64,000 bases of DNA, taken from NCBI RefSeq assembly GCF_051014445.1, contig NW_027488368.1:21054001-21118000 (forward strand), read 5' to 3'. Below the pieces are notes generated by a model. That model worked only from the letters and a program-made list of their open reading frames with translations, did no database searches and had not been told where the DNA came from. Positions 9,950-23,599 of this stretch are shown one piece after another. Numbering within the stretch: position 1 is the first letter of the stretch; each line of letters opens with the position of its first letter. A program made the translations under genes and the position numbers. The DNA is from Colletes latitarsis. Lineage: Eukaryota; Arthropoda; Insecta; Hymenoptera; Colletidae.

Positions 9950-12900
9950 TTCGCATTCTTCACATACTTTTTGAATGGATCCTGGGTTTTTTCTGGTTTG
10001 GATCACGTAGTAATGTGGGACCACACTGAAACAATCAATTAAACCTGGTATTGATAAATATTTTAGAGGACAACGCATGTTAGGTCTGGGAAAGGTCTGG
10101 GATTTGCCCTCATCAGACTCATACTTTCGCACACTTCACATACTCGTTGAACAGATCCTGGGTTATTTTCTGGTTTGGATCACATAGTAATGTGGTACCA
10201 CACTGAAACAGTCGATTAAACCAGGTTTCGATCAATATCTTTGAGGATAACGCAGGTTAGGTCTAGGTTAGGCCGGGGTTTTTCACTCATCAGACTCATA
10301 CTTTCGCATTCTTCACATACTTGTTGAACGGATCCTGGGTTTTTACTGGTTTGGATCACGTAGTAATGTGGTACCACGCTGAAACTGTCAATTAAAACTG
10401 GTTTCGATCAATATTTTAGAGGCTAACGCAAGTTTGGTCTGGGATAGGTCTGGGACTCGCCCTCATCAGGCTCATACTTTCGCGTTTTTCACATACTTGT
10501 TGAACTGATCCTGGGTTTCTTCTGGTTTGGATCACGTAGCAATGTGGAACCACACTGAAACAGTCGATTAAACCTGGTTTCGATCAATATTTTAGAGGAT
10601 AACGCAAGTTTGGTCTGGGATAGGTCTGGGATTTGTCCTCATCAGGCTCATACTTTCGCGTTTTTCACATACTTGTTGAACAGATCCTGGGTTTTTTCTG
10701 GTTTGGATCACGTAGTAATGTGGGACCACACTGAAACAATCAATTAAACCTGGTATTGATAAATATTTTAGAGGATAACGCATGTTAGGTCTGGGTTAGG
10801 TCTAAGATTTGCCCTCATCAGGCTCATTCTTTCGCATATTTCTCATACTTCATGGCTAGACCCTGGGCTGTTTCTGGATTGTATCACGTAGTAATGTGGT
10901 ACCACGCTGAAACAGACAATTAAACCTGATTTCGATCAATATTTTAGAGGATAACGCAAGTTAGGTCTGGGATAGGTCTGGGATTCGCCCTCATCGGGCT
11001 CATACTTTCGCATATTTCTCATACTTGATGGCTAGATCCTGGGTTTTATCCGGCTTGGGTCACGTAGTAGTGGGGTACCACACTGAAACAGTCGATTAAA
11101 CCTGGTTTCGAACAATATTTTTTAGGATAACGCATGTTAGGTCTAGGTTAGGTCTGGGATTTGCTCTCATCAGGCTCATTCTTTCGCATATTTCTCATAC
11201 TTGATGGCTAGATCCTGGGCTTTTTCTGGATTGCATCACGTAGTAATGAAGTACAACACTGAAACAGTCGATTAAACCTGGTTTCCATCAATATCTTAGA
11301 GGACAACGCAAGTTAGGTCTTGGATAGGTCTGGGATTTGCCCCCATCAGGCTCATACTTTCGCGTTTTTCACATAGTTGTTGAACAGATCCTGGGTTTTT
11401 TCTGGTTTGGATCACATAGTAGTGTGGTACCACACTGAAACAGTCCATTAAACCTGGTTTCGATCAATATTTTTGAGGATAACGCATGTTAGGCCTAGGT
11501 TAGGCCTGGGATTTTCACTCATCAGACTCATACTTTCGCATTCTTCACATACTTGTTGAACGGATCCTGGGTTTTTTCTGGTTTGGATCACGTAGTAATG
11601 TGGGACCACACTGAAACAATCAATTAAACCTGGTCTTGATAAATATTTTAGAGGATAACGCATGCTAGGTCTGGGTTAGGTCTAGGATTTGCCCTCGTCA
11701 GGCTCATACTTTCGCATATTTCTCATACTTCATGGATGGATCCTGGGCTATTTCTGGACTGGATCTCGTAGTAATGTGGTACCACACTGAAACAGTCGAT
11801 TAAACCAGGTTTCTATCAATATTATTGAGGATAACGCATGTTAGGTCTGGGATAGGTCTGGGGTTTGCCCTCATCAGGCTCATACTTTCGCGTTTTTCAC
11901 ATACTTGTTAAACAGATCCTGGGTTTTTTTCTGGTTTGGATCACGTAGCAATGTGGTACCACACTGAGACCGTCAATTAAACCTGGTTTCGATCATTATT
12001 TTAGAGAATAATTCATGTTAGGTCTAGGTTAGGTCTGGGATTTGCTCTCATCAGGCTCATTCTTTCGCATATTTCTCATACTTGATGGCTAGATCCTGGG
12101 CTTTTTCTGGATTGCATCACGTAGTAATGAAGTACAACACTGAAACAGTCGATTAAACCTGGTTTCCATCAATATCTTAGAGGACAACGCAAGTTAGGTC
12201 TTGGATAGGTCTGGGATTTGCCCCCATCAGGCTCATACTTTCGCGTTTTTCACATACTTGTTGAACAGATCCTGGGTTTTTTCTGGTTTGGATCACGTAG
12301 TAGTGTGGTACCACACTGAAACAGTCCATTAAACCTGGTTTGGATCAATATTTTAGAGGATAACGCATGTTAGGTCTAGGTTAGGTCTGTGATTTTCACT
12401 CATCAGACTCATACTTTCGCATTCTTCACATACTTGTTGAACGGATCCTGGGTTTTTTCTGGCTTGGATCACGTAGTAATGTGGGACCACACTGAAACAG
12501 TCCATTAAACCTGGTTTCGATCAATATTTTAGAGGATAACGCAAGTTAGGTCTGGGATAGGTCTGGGATTCGCCCTCATCAGGCTCATACATTCGCATAT
12601 TTCTCATACTTGATGGCTAGATCCTGGGTTTTTTCCGGTTTGGGTCACGTAGTAATGTGGTACCACACTGAAACAGTCGATTAAACCAGGTTTCGATCAA
12701 TATTTTTGAGGATAACGCATGTTAGGTCTAGGTTAGGTCTGTGATTTTCACTCATCAGACTCATACTTTCGCATTCTTCACATACTTGTTGAACGGATCC
12801 TGGGTTTTTTCTGGTTTCGTTCACGTAGTAATATGGTACCACACTGAAACATTCAATTAAACCTGGTCTTGATAAATATTTTAAAGGATAACGCATGTTA

Positions 12901-15056
12901 GGTTTGGGTTAGGTCTAGGATTTGCCCTCATCAGGCTCTTACTTTCGCATATTTCTCATACTTCATGGCTAGATCCTGGGCTGTTTCTGGATTGTATCAC
13001 GTAGTAATGTGGTACCACGCTGAAACAGTCAATTAAACCTGATTTCGATCAATATTTTAGAGGATAACGCAAGTTAGGTCTGGGATAGGTCTGGGATTCG
13101 CCCTCATCAGGCTCATACATTCGCATATTTCTCATACTTGATGGCTAGATCCTGGGTTTTTTCCGGTTTGGGTCACGTAGTAATGTGGTACCACACTGAA
13201 ACAGTCGATTAAACCAGGTTTCGATCAATATTTTTGAGGATAACGCATGTTAGGTCTAGGTTAGGCCTGGGATTTTCACTCATCAGACTCATAGTTTCGC
13301 ATTCTTCACATACTTGTTGAACGGATCCTGGGTTTTTACTGGTTTGGATCACGTAGTAATGTGGTTCCACGCTGAAACAGTCAATTAAAACTGGTTTCGA
13401 TCAATATCTTAGAGGATAACGCAAGTTTGGTCTGGGATCGGTCTGGGATTTGCCCTCATCAGGCTCATACTTTCGCGTTGTTCACATACTGGTTGAACAG
13501 ATCCTGGGTTTTTTTCTGGTTTGGATCACGTAGTAGTGTGGTACCACACTGAAACTGTCCATTAAACCTGGTTTCGATCAATATTTTTGAGGATAACGCA
13601 TGTTAGGCCTAGGTTAGGCCGGGGTTTTTCACTCATCAGACTCATACTTTCGCATTCTTCACATACTTGTTGAACGGATCCTGGGTTTTTACTGGTTTGG
13701 ATCACGTAGTAATGTGGTACCACGCTGAAACAGTCAATTAAAACTGGTTTCGATCAATATTTTAGAGGATAACGCAAGTTTGGTCTGGGATAGGTCTGGG
13801 ATTCGCCCTCATCAGGCTCATACTTTCGCGTTTTTCACATACTTGTTGAACAGATCCTGGGTTTTTTCTGGTTTGGATCACGTAGTAATGTGGGTCCTCA
13901 CTGAAACAATCAATTAAATCTGGTATTGATTAATATTTTAGAGGATAACGCATGTTAGGTCTGGGTTAGGTCTAGGGTTTGCCCTCATCAGGCTCATACT
14001 TTCGCATATTTCTCATACTTCATGGCTGGATCCTGGGCTATTTCTGGATTGGATCACGTAGTAATGTGGGTCCACACTGAAACAATCAATTAAACCTGGT
14101 ATTGATAAATATTTTAGAGGATAACGCATGTTAGGTCTGGGTTAGGTCTAGGGTTTGCCCTCATCAGGCTCATACTTTCGCATATTTCTCATACTTCATG
14201 GCTGGATCCTGGGCTATTTCTGGATTGGATCACGTAGTAAAGTGGTACCACACTGAAACAGTCCATTAAACCTGGTTTGGATCAATATTTTAGAGGATAA
14301 CGCATGTTAGGTCTGGGTTAGCCCTGGGATTTTCTCTCATCAGGTTCATATTTTCGCGTTCTTCACATACTTGTTGACCGTATCCTGGGTTTTTTCTGGT
14401 TTGGATCACGTAGTAATGTGGGACCACACTGAAACAATCAATTAAACCTGGTCTTGATAACTATTTTAGAGGATAATGCATGTTAGGTTTGGGTTAGGTC
14501 TAGGATTTGCCCTCATCAGGCTCATACTTTCGCATATTTCTCATACTTCATGGCTAGATCCTGGGCTGTTTCTGGATTGTATCACGTAGTAATGTGGTAC
14601 CACGCTGAAACAGTCAATTAAGCCTGATTTCGATCAATATTTTAGAGGATAACGCAAGTTAGGTCTGGGATAGGTCTGGGATTCGCCCACATCAGGCTCA
14701 TACTTTCGCATATTTCTCATACTTGATGGATAGATCTTGGGCTTTTTCTGGATTGCATCACGTAGTAATGAAGTACAACACTGAAACAGTCAATTAAACC
14801 TGGTTTCCATCAATATCTTAGAGGACAACGCAAGTTAGGTCTGGGATAGGTCTGGGATTTGCCCTCATCAGGCTCATACTTTCGCGTTTTTCACACACTT
14901 GTTGAACAGATCCTGGGTTTTTTCCGGTTTTGGTCACGTAGTAGTGTGGTACCACACTGAAACAGTCGATTAAGTCTGGTTTCGATCAATAGTTTTGAGG
15001 ATGACGCATGTTAGGTCTAGGTTAGGTCTGGAATTTTCACTCATCAGACTCATACC
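9950..15056 (+). repeat. Region B HOR, copy 1 (5107 bp, 29-mer)
   Basis: This is a second 29-monomer unit, repeated at a 5107-bp offset. The start is set by the last upstream mismatch (T at 9949, C at 15056). Differences from copy 2 include 10548 (A against T at 15655) and 12833 (A against G at 17940), plus a 262-bp patch at 10851-11112. From about 11140 to 14450 it follows the same monomer order as region A (about 1100-4230), but with one monomer missing near 12.5 kb and about three extra near 13.0-13.5 kb. Confidence 0.88.
10851..11112 (+). repeat. Conversion-like patch of A-type sequence in HOR B copy 1
   Basis: Here copy 1 departs from copies 2 and 3 of region B without any change in length and instead matches region A. 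The match is to the segment starting at 459: GCTAGACCCTGGGC, CAGACAATTAAACC, CATCGGGCTC, TTTTATCCGG and GTAGTGGGGTACC. Outside the tract copy 1 again agrees with copy 2. The shared ATTTTTTAGGATAACGC just downstream is present in both B copies and in A. Confidence 0.75.
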
Positions 15057-18000
15057 TTCGCATTCTTCACATACTTTTTGAATGGATCCTGGGTTTTTTC
15101 TGGTTTGGATCACGTAGTAATGTGGGACCACACTGAAACAATCAATTAAACCTGGTATTGATAAATATTTTAGAGGACAACGCATGTTAGGTCTGGGATA
15201 GGTCTGGGATTTGCCCCCATCAGACTCATACTTTCGCACACTTCACATACTCGTTGAACAGATCCTGGGTTATTTTCTGGTTTGGATCACATAGTAATGT
15301 GGTACCACACTGAAACAGTCGATTAAACCAGGTTTCGATCAATATCTTTGAGGATAACGCAGGTTAGGTCTAGGTTAGCCCGGGGTTTTTCACTCATCAG
15401 ACTCATACTTTCGCAATCTTCACATACTTGTTGAACGGATCCTGGGATTTTACTGGTTTGGATCACGTAGTAATGTGGTACCACGCTGAAACTGTCAATT
15501 AAAACTGGTTTCGATCAATATTTTAGAGGCTAACGCAAGTTTGGTCTGGGATAGGTCTGGGACTCGCCCTCATCAGGCTCATACTTTCGCGTTTTTCACA
15601 TACTTGTTGAACTGATCCTGGGTTTCTTCTGGTTTGGATCACGTAGCAATGTGGTACCACACTGAAACAGTCGATTAAACCTGGTTTCGATCAATATTTT
15701 AGAGGATAACGCAAGTTTGGTCTGGGATAGGTCTGGGATTTGTCCTCATCAGGCTCATACTTTCGCGTTTTTCACATACTTGTTGAACAGATCCTGGGTT
15801 TTTTCTGGTTTGGATCACGTAGTAATGTGGGACCACACTGAAACAATCAATTAAACCTGGTATTGATAAATATTTTAGAGGATAACGCATGTTAGGTCTC
15901 GGTTAGGTCTAGGATTTGTCCTCATCAGGCTCATTCTTTCGCATATTTCTCATACTTGATGGCTATATCCTGGGCTTTTTCTGGACTGCATCACGTAGTA
16001 ATGAAGTACAACACTGACACAGTCAACTAAACCTGGTTTCCATCAATATTTTAGAGGACAACTCATGTTAGGTCTAGGTTAGGCCTGGGATTTGCCCTCA
16101 TCAGGCTCATACTTTCGCATATTTCTCATACTTCATGGCTAGATCCTGGGCTGTTTCTGGATTGTATCACGTAGTAATGTGGTACCACGCTGAAACAGTC
16201 AATTAAGCCTGATTTCGATCAATATTTTTTAGGATAACGCATGTTAGGTCTAGGTTAGGTCTGGGATTTGCTCTCATCAGGCTCATTCTTTCGCATATTT
16301 CTCATACTTGATGGCTAGATCCTGGGCTTTTTCTGGATTGCATCACGTAGTAATGAAGTACAACACTGAAACAGTCGATTAAACCTGGTTTCCATCAATA
16401 TCTTAGAGGACAACGCAAGTTAGGTCTTGGATAGGTCTGGGATTTGCCCCCATCAGGCTCATACTTTCGCGTTTTTCACATACTTGTTGAACAGATCCTG
16501 GGTTTTTTCTGGTTTGGATCACATAGTAGTGTGGTACCACACTGAAACAGTCCATTAAACCTGGTTTCGATCAATATTTTTGAGGATAACGCATGTTAGG
16601 CCTAGGTTAGGCCTGGGATTTTCACTCATCAGACTCATACTTTCGCATTCTTCACATACTTGTTGAACGGATCCTGGGTTTTTTCTGGTTTGGATCACGT
16701 AGTAATGTGGGACCACACTGAAACAATCAATTAAACCTGGTCTTGATAAATATTTTAGAGGATAACGCATGCTAGGTCTGGGTTAGGTCTGGGATTTGCC
16801 CTCGTCAGGCTCATACTTTCGCATATTTCTCATACTTCATGGATAGATCCTGGGCTATTTCTGGACTGGATCTCGTAGTAATGTGGTACCACACTGAAAC
16901 AGTCGATTAAACCAGGTTTCTATCAATATTATTGAGGATAACGCATGTTAGGTCTGGGATAGGTCTGGGGTTTGCCCTCATCAGGCTCATACTTTCGCGT
17001 TTTTCACATACTTGTTAAACAGATCCTGGGTTTTTTTCTGGTTTGGATCACGTAGCAATGTGGTACCACACTGAGACCGTCAATTAAACCTGGTTTCGAT
17101 CATTATTTTAGAGAATAATTCATGTTAGGTCTAGGTTAGGTCTGGGATTTGCTCTCATCAGGCTCATTCTTTCGCATATTTCTCATACTTGATGGCTAGA
17201 TCCTGGGCTTTTTCTGGATTGCATCACGTAGTAATGAAGTACAACACTGAAACAGTCGATTAAACCTGGTTTCCATCAATATCTTAGAGGACAACGCAAG
17301 TTAGGTCTTGGATAGGTCTGGGATTTGCCCCCATCAGGCTCATACTTTCGCGTTTTTCACATACTTGTTGAACAGATCCTGGGTTTTTTCTGGTTTGGAT
17401 CACGTAGTAGTGTGGTACCACACTGAAACAGTCCATTAAACCTGGTTTGGATCAATATTTTAGAGGATAACGCATGTTAGGTCTAGGTTAGGTCTGTGAT
17501 TTTCACTCATCAGACTCATACTTTCGCATTCTTCACATACTTGTTGAACGGATCCTGGGTTTTTTCTGGCTTGGATCACGTAGTAATGTGGGACCACACT
17601 GAAACAGTCCATTAAACCTGGTTTCGATCAATATTTTAGAGGATAACGCAAGTTAGGTCTGGGATAGGTCTGGGATTCGCCCTCATCAGGCTCATACATT
17701 CGCATATTTCTCATACTTGATGGCTAGATCCTGGGTTTTTTCCGGTTTGGGTCACGTAGTAATGTGGTACCACACTGAAACAGTCGATTAAACCAGGTTT
17801 CGATCAATATTTTTGAGGATAACGCATGTTAGGTCTAGGTTAGGTCTGTGATTTTCACTCATCAGACTCATACTTTCGCATTCTTCACATACTTGTTGAA
17901 CGGATCCTGGGTTTTTTCTGGTTTCGTTCACGTAGTAATGTGGTACCACACTGAAACATTCAATTAAACCTGGTCTTGATAAATATTTTAAAGGATAACG

Positions 18001-20163
18001 CATGTTAGGTTTGGGTTAGGTCTAGGATTTGCCCTCATCAGGCTCTTACTTTCGCATATTTCTCATACTTCATGGCTAGATCCTGGGCTGTTTCTGGATT
18101 GTATCACGTAGTAATGTGGTACCACGCTGAAACAGTCAATTAAACCTGATTTCGATCAATATTTTAGAGGATAACGCAAGTTAGGTCTGGGATAGGTCTG
18201 GGATTCGCCCTCATCAGGCTCATACATTCGCATATTTCTCATACTTGATGGCTAGATCCTGGGTTTTTTCCGGTTTGGGTCACGTAGTAATGTGGTACCA
18301 CACTGAAACAGTCGATTAAACCAGGTTTCGATCAATATTTTTGAGGATAACGCATGTTAGGTCTAGGTTAGGCCTGGGATTTTCACTCATCAGACTCATA
18401 CTTTCGCATTCTTCACATACTTGTTGAACGGATCCTGGGTTTTTACTGGTTTGGATCACGTAGTAATGTGGTTCCACGCTGAAACAGTCAATTAAAACTG
18501 GTTTCGATCAATATCTTAGAGGATAACGCAAGTTTGGTCTGGGATCGGTCTGGGATTTGCCCTCATCAGGCTCATACTTTCGCGTTGTTCACATACTGGT
18601 TGAACAGATCCTGGGTTTTTTTCTGGTTTGGATCACGTAGTAGTGTGGTACCACACTGAAACTGTCCATTAAACCTGGTTTCGATCAATATTTTTGAGGA
18701 TAACGCATGTTAGGCCTAGGTTAGGCCGGGGTTTTTCACTCATCAGACTCATACTTTCGCATTCTTCACATACTTGTTGAACGGATCCTGGGTTTTTACT
18801 GGTTTGGATCACGTAGTAATGTGGTACCACGCTGAAACAGTCAATTAAAACTGGTTTCGATCAATATTTTAGAGGATAACGCAAGTTTGGTCTGGGATAG
18901 GTCTGGGATTCGCCCTCATCAGGCTCATACTTTCGCGTTTTTCACATACTTGTTGAACAGATCCTGGGTTTTTTCTGGTTTGGATCACGTAGTAATGTGG
19001 GTCCTCACTGAAACAATCAATTAAATCTGGTATTGATTAATATTTTAGAGGATAACGCATGTTAGGTCTGGGTTAGGTCTAGGGTTTGCCCTCATCAGGC
19101 TCATACTTTCGCATATTTCTCATACTTCATGGCTGGATCCTGGGCTATTTCTGGATTGGATCACGTAGTAATGTGGGTCCACACTGAAACAATCAATTAA
19201 ACCTGGTATTGATAAATATTTTAGAGGATAACGCATGTTAGGTCTGGGTTAGGTCTAGGGTTTGCCCTCATCAGGCTCATACTTTCGCATATTTCTCATA
19301 CTTCATGGCTGGATCCTGGGCTATTTCTGGATTGGATCACGTAGTAAAGTGGTACCACACTGAAACAGTCCATTAAACCTGGTTTGGATCAATATTTTAG
19401 AGGATAACGCATGTTAGGTCTCGGTTAGCCCTGGGATTTTCACTCATCAGGTTCATATTTTCGCGTTCTTCACATACTTGTTGACCGTATCCTGGGTTTT
19501 TTCTGGTTTGGATCACGTAGTAATGTGGGACCACACTGAAACAATCAATTAAACCTGGTCTTGATAACTATTTTAGAGGATAATGCATGTTAGGTTTGGG
19601 TTAGGTCTAGGATTTGCCCTCATCAGGCTCATACTTTCGCATATTTCTCATACTTCATGGCTAGATCCTGGGCTGTTTCTGGATTGTATCACGTAGTAAT
19701 GTGGTACCACGCTGAAACAGTCAATTAAGCCTGATTTCGATCAATATTTTAGAGGATAACGCAAGTTAGGTCTGGGATAGGTCTGGGATTCGCCCACATC
19801 AGGCTCATACTTTCGCATATTTCTCATACTTGATGGATAGATCTTGGGCTTTTTCTGGATTGCATCACGTAGTAATGAAGTACAACACTGAAACAGTCAA
19901 TTAAACCTGGTTTCCATCAATATCTTAGAGGACAACGCAAGTTAGGTCTGGGATAGGTCTGGGATTTGCCCTCATCAGGCTCATACTTTCGCCTTTTTCA
20001 CACACTTGTTGAACAGATCCTGGGTTTTTTCCGGTTTTGGTCACGTAGTAGTGTGGTACCACACTGAAACAGTCGATTAAGTCTGGTTTCGATCAATAGT
20101 TTTGAGGATGACGCATGTTAGGTCTAGGTTAGGTCTGGAATTTTCACTCATCAGACTCATACC
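15057..20163 (+). repeat. Region B HOR, copy 2 (5107 bp)
   Basis: This is the second full 29-mer. It follows copy 1 directly, with no spacer, and is followed by copy 3 at 20164. It shares private variants with copy 1, such as GTGGGTCCTCACTG and TTGATTAATATTTT. It agrees with copy 3, against copy 1, at GTTAGGTCTCGG, GACACAGTCAACTAAACC and the absence of the A-type patch. Confidence 0.88.
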
Positions 20164-21335
20164 TTCGCATTCTTCACATACTTTTTGAATGGATCCTGGG
20201 TTTTTTCTGGTTTGGATCACGTAGTAATGTGGGACCACACTGAAACAATCAATTAAACCTGGTATTGATAAATATTTTAGAGGACAACGCATGTTAGGTC
20301 TGGGATAGGTCTGGGATTTGCCCCCATCAGACTCATACTTTCGCACACTTCACATACTCGTTGAACAGATCCTGGGTTATTTTCTGGTTTGGATCACATA
20401 GTAATGTGGTACCACACTGAAACAGTCGATTAAACCAGGTTTCGATCAATATCTTTGAGGATAACGCAGGTTAGGTCTAGGTTAGCCCGGGGTTTTTCAC
20501 TCATCAGACTCATACTTTCGCAATCTTCACATACTTGTTGAACGGATCCTGGGATTTTACTGGTTTGGATCACGTAGTAATGTGGTACCACGCTGAAACT
20601 GTCAATTAAAACTGGTTTCGATCAATATTTTAGAGGCTAACGCAAGTTTGGTCTGGGATAGGTCTGGGACTCGCCCTCATCAGGCTCATACTTTCGCGTT
20701 TTTCACATACTTGTTGAACTGATCCTGGGTTTCTTCTGGTTTGGATCACGTAGCAATGTGGTACCACACTGAAACAGTCGATTAAACCTGGTTTCGATCA
20801 ATATTTTAGAGGATAACGCAAGTTTGGTCTGGGATAGGTCTGGGATTTGTCCTCATCAGGCTCATACTTTCGCGTTTTTCACATACTTGTTGAACAGATC
20901 CTGGGTTTTTTCTGGTTTGGATCACGTAGTAATGTGGGACCACACTGAAACAATCAATTAAACCTGGTATTGATAAATATTTTAGAGGATAACGCATGTT
21001 AGGTCTCGGTTAGGTCTAGGATTTGTCCTCATCAGGCTCATTCTTTCGCATATTTCTCATACTTGATGGCTATATCCTGGGCTTTTTCTGGACTGCATCA
21101 CGTAGTAATGAAGTACAACACTGACACAGTCAACTAAACCTGGTTTCCATCAATATTTTAGAGGACAACTCATGTTAGGTCTAGGTTAGGCCTGGGATTT
21201 GCCCTCATCAGGCTCATACTTTCGCATATTTCTCATACTTCATGGCTAGATCCTGGGCTGTTTCTGGATTGTATCACGTAGTAATGTGGTACCACGCTGA
21301 AACAGTCAATTAAGCCTGATTTCGATCAATATTTT
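19751..21335 (+). repeat. Nine-monomer duplication, copy 1 (1585 bp)
   Basis: This stretch, spanning the end of B copy 2 and the start of copy 3, is repeated directly downstream at a 1585-bp offset. The exchange point lies somewhere in the sequence common to both sides (about 19.61-19.75 and 21.20-21.33 kb), which is in the same phase of the monomer. Confidence 0.85.
20164..21335 (+). repeat. Region B HOR, copy 3 (truncated)
   Basis: Copy 3 follows copy 2 at a 5107-bp offset as far as 21335. At 21336 it reads ATTTTAGAGG where copy 2 (16229) reads ATTTTTTAGG. From that base the sequence instead matches 19751 onward, so the unit is cut by the nine-monomer duplication. Confidence 0.85.
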
Positions 21336-22797
21336 AGAGGATAACGCAAGTTAGGTCTGGGATAGGTCTGGGATTCGCCCATATCAGGCTCATACTTTCG
21401 CATATTTCTCATACTTGATGGATAGATCTTGGGCTTTTTCTGGATTGCATCACGTAGTAATGAAGTACAACACTGAAACAGTCAATTAAACCTGGTTTCC
21501 ATCAATATCTTAGAGGACAACGCAAGTTAGGTCTGGGATAGGTCTGGGATTTGCCCTCATCAGGCTCATACTTTCGCGTTTTTCACACACTTGTTGAACA
21601 GATCCTGGATTTTTTCCGGTTTTGGTCACGTAGTAGTGTGGTACCACACTGAAACAGTCGATTAAGTCTGGTTTCGATCAATAGTTTTGAGGATGACGCA
21701 TGTTAGGTCTAGGTTAGGTCTGGAATTTTCACTCATCAGACTCATACCTTCGCATTCTTCACATACTTTTTGAATGGATCCTGGGTTTTTTCTGGTTTGG
21801 ATCACGTAGTAATGTGGGACCACACTGAAACAATCAATTAAACCTGGTATTGATAAATATTTTAGAGGACAACGCATGTTAGGTCTGGGATAGGTCTGGG
21901 ATTTGCCCCCATCAGACTCACACTTTCGCACACTTCACATACTCGTTGAACAGATCCTGGGTTATTTTCTGGTTTGGATCACATAGTAATGTGGTACCAC
22001 ACTGAAACAGTCGATTAAACCAGGTTTCGATCAATATCTTTGAGGATAACGCAGGTTAGGTCTAGGTTAGGCCGGGGTTTTTCACTCATCAGACTCATAC
22101 TTTCGCAATCTTCACATACTTGTTGAACGGATCCTGGGATTTTACTGGTTTGGATCACGTAGTAATGTGGTACCACGCTGAAACTGTCAATTAAAACTGG
22201 TTTCGATCAATATTTTAGAGGCTAACGCAAGTTTGGTCTGGGAAAGGTCTGGGACTCGCCCTCATCAGGCTCATACTTTCGCGTTTTTCACATACTTGTT
22301 GAACTGATCCTGGGTTTCTTCTGGTTTGGATCACGTAGCAATGTGGTACCACACTGAAACAGTCGATTAAACCTGGTTTCGATCAATATTTTAGAGGATA
22401 ACGCAAGTTTGGTCTGGGATAGGTCTGGGATTTGTCCTCATCAGGCTCATACTTTCGCGTTTTTCACATACTTGTTGAACAGATCCTGGGTTTTTTCTGG
22501 TTTGGATCACGTAGTAATGTGGGACCACACTGAAACAATCAATTAAACCTGGTATTGATAAATATTTTAGAGGATAACGCATGTTAGGTCTGGGTTAGGT
22601 CTAGGATTTGTCCTCATCAGGCTCATTCTTTCGCATATTTCTCATACTTGATGGCTATATCCTGGGCTTTTTCTGGACTGCATCACGTAGTAATGAAGTA
22701 CAACTCTGACACAGTCAACTAAACCTGGTTTCCATCAATATTTTAGAGGACAACTCATGTTAGGTCTAGGTTAGGCCTGGGATTTGCCCTCATCAGG
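21336..22797 (+). repeat. Nine-monomer duplication, copy 2 (partial)
   Basis: This matches 19751-21212 and ends at 22798, where CAGGGTC replaces CAGGCTC and region C begins with an 'AACATACATG' subtype monomer. Small private differences include TACAACTCTG in place of TACAACACTG and GGGAAAGGTCTGGG in place of GGGATAGGTCTGGG. Confidence 0.85.
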
Positions 22798-23599
22798 GTC
22801 ATACTTCCGCAGTTTTAACATACATGTTGACCTGATCGAGGGTCTTTTCTGCTTTGGATCACGTAGTAAAGTGGTACCACACTGAAACAGTCCATTTAAC
22901 CTGGTTTGGATCAATATTTTAGAGGATAACGCATGTTAGGTCTGGGTTAGCCCTGGGATTTTCACTCATCAGACTCATACTTTAGCATTCTTCACATACT
23001 TGTTGAACAGATACAGGGTTTTTTATGGTTTGGTTCACGTAGTAATGTGGTACCACACTGAAACATTCAATTAAACCTGGTCTTGATAAATATTTTAGAG
23101 GATAACGCATGTTAGGTCTGGGTTAGGACTAGGATTTGCACCCATCAGGCTCATACTTTCGCATATTTCTCATACTTCATGGCTGGATCCTGGGCTATTT
23201 CTGGATTGGATCACGTAGTAATGTGGTACCACACTGAAACTGTCAATTAAACCTGGTTTTGATCAATATTTTAGAGAATAATTCATGTTATGTCTAGGTT
23301 AGGTCTGGGATTTGCTCTCATCAGGCTCATTCTTTCGCATATTTCTCATACTTGATGGCTTGATCCTGGGCTTTTTCTGGATTGCATCACGTAGTAATGA
23401 AGTACAACACTGAAACAGTCAATTAAACCTGGTTTCCATCAATACCTTAGAGGACAACGCAAGTTAGGTCTGGGATAGGTCTGGGATTTGCCCGCATCAG
23501 ACTCATACTTTCGCACACTTCACATACTCGTTGAACAGATCCTGGGTTATTTTCTGGTTTGGATCCCATAGTAATGTGGTACCACACTGAAACTGTCGA

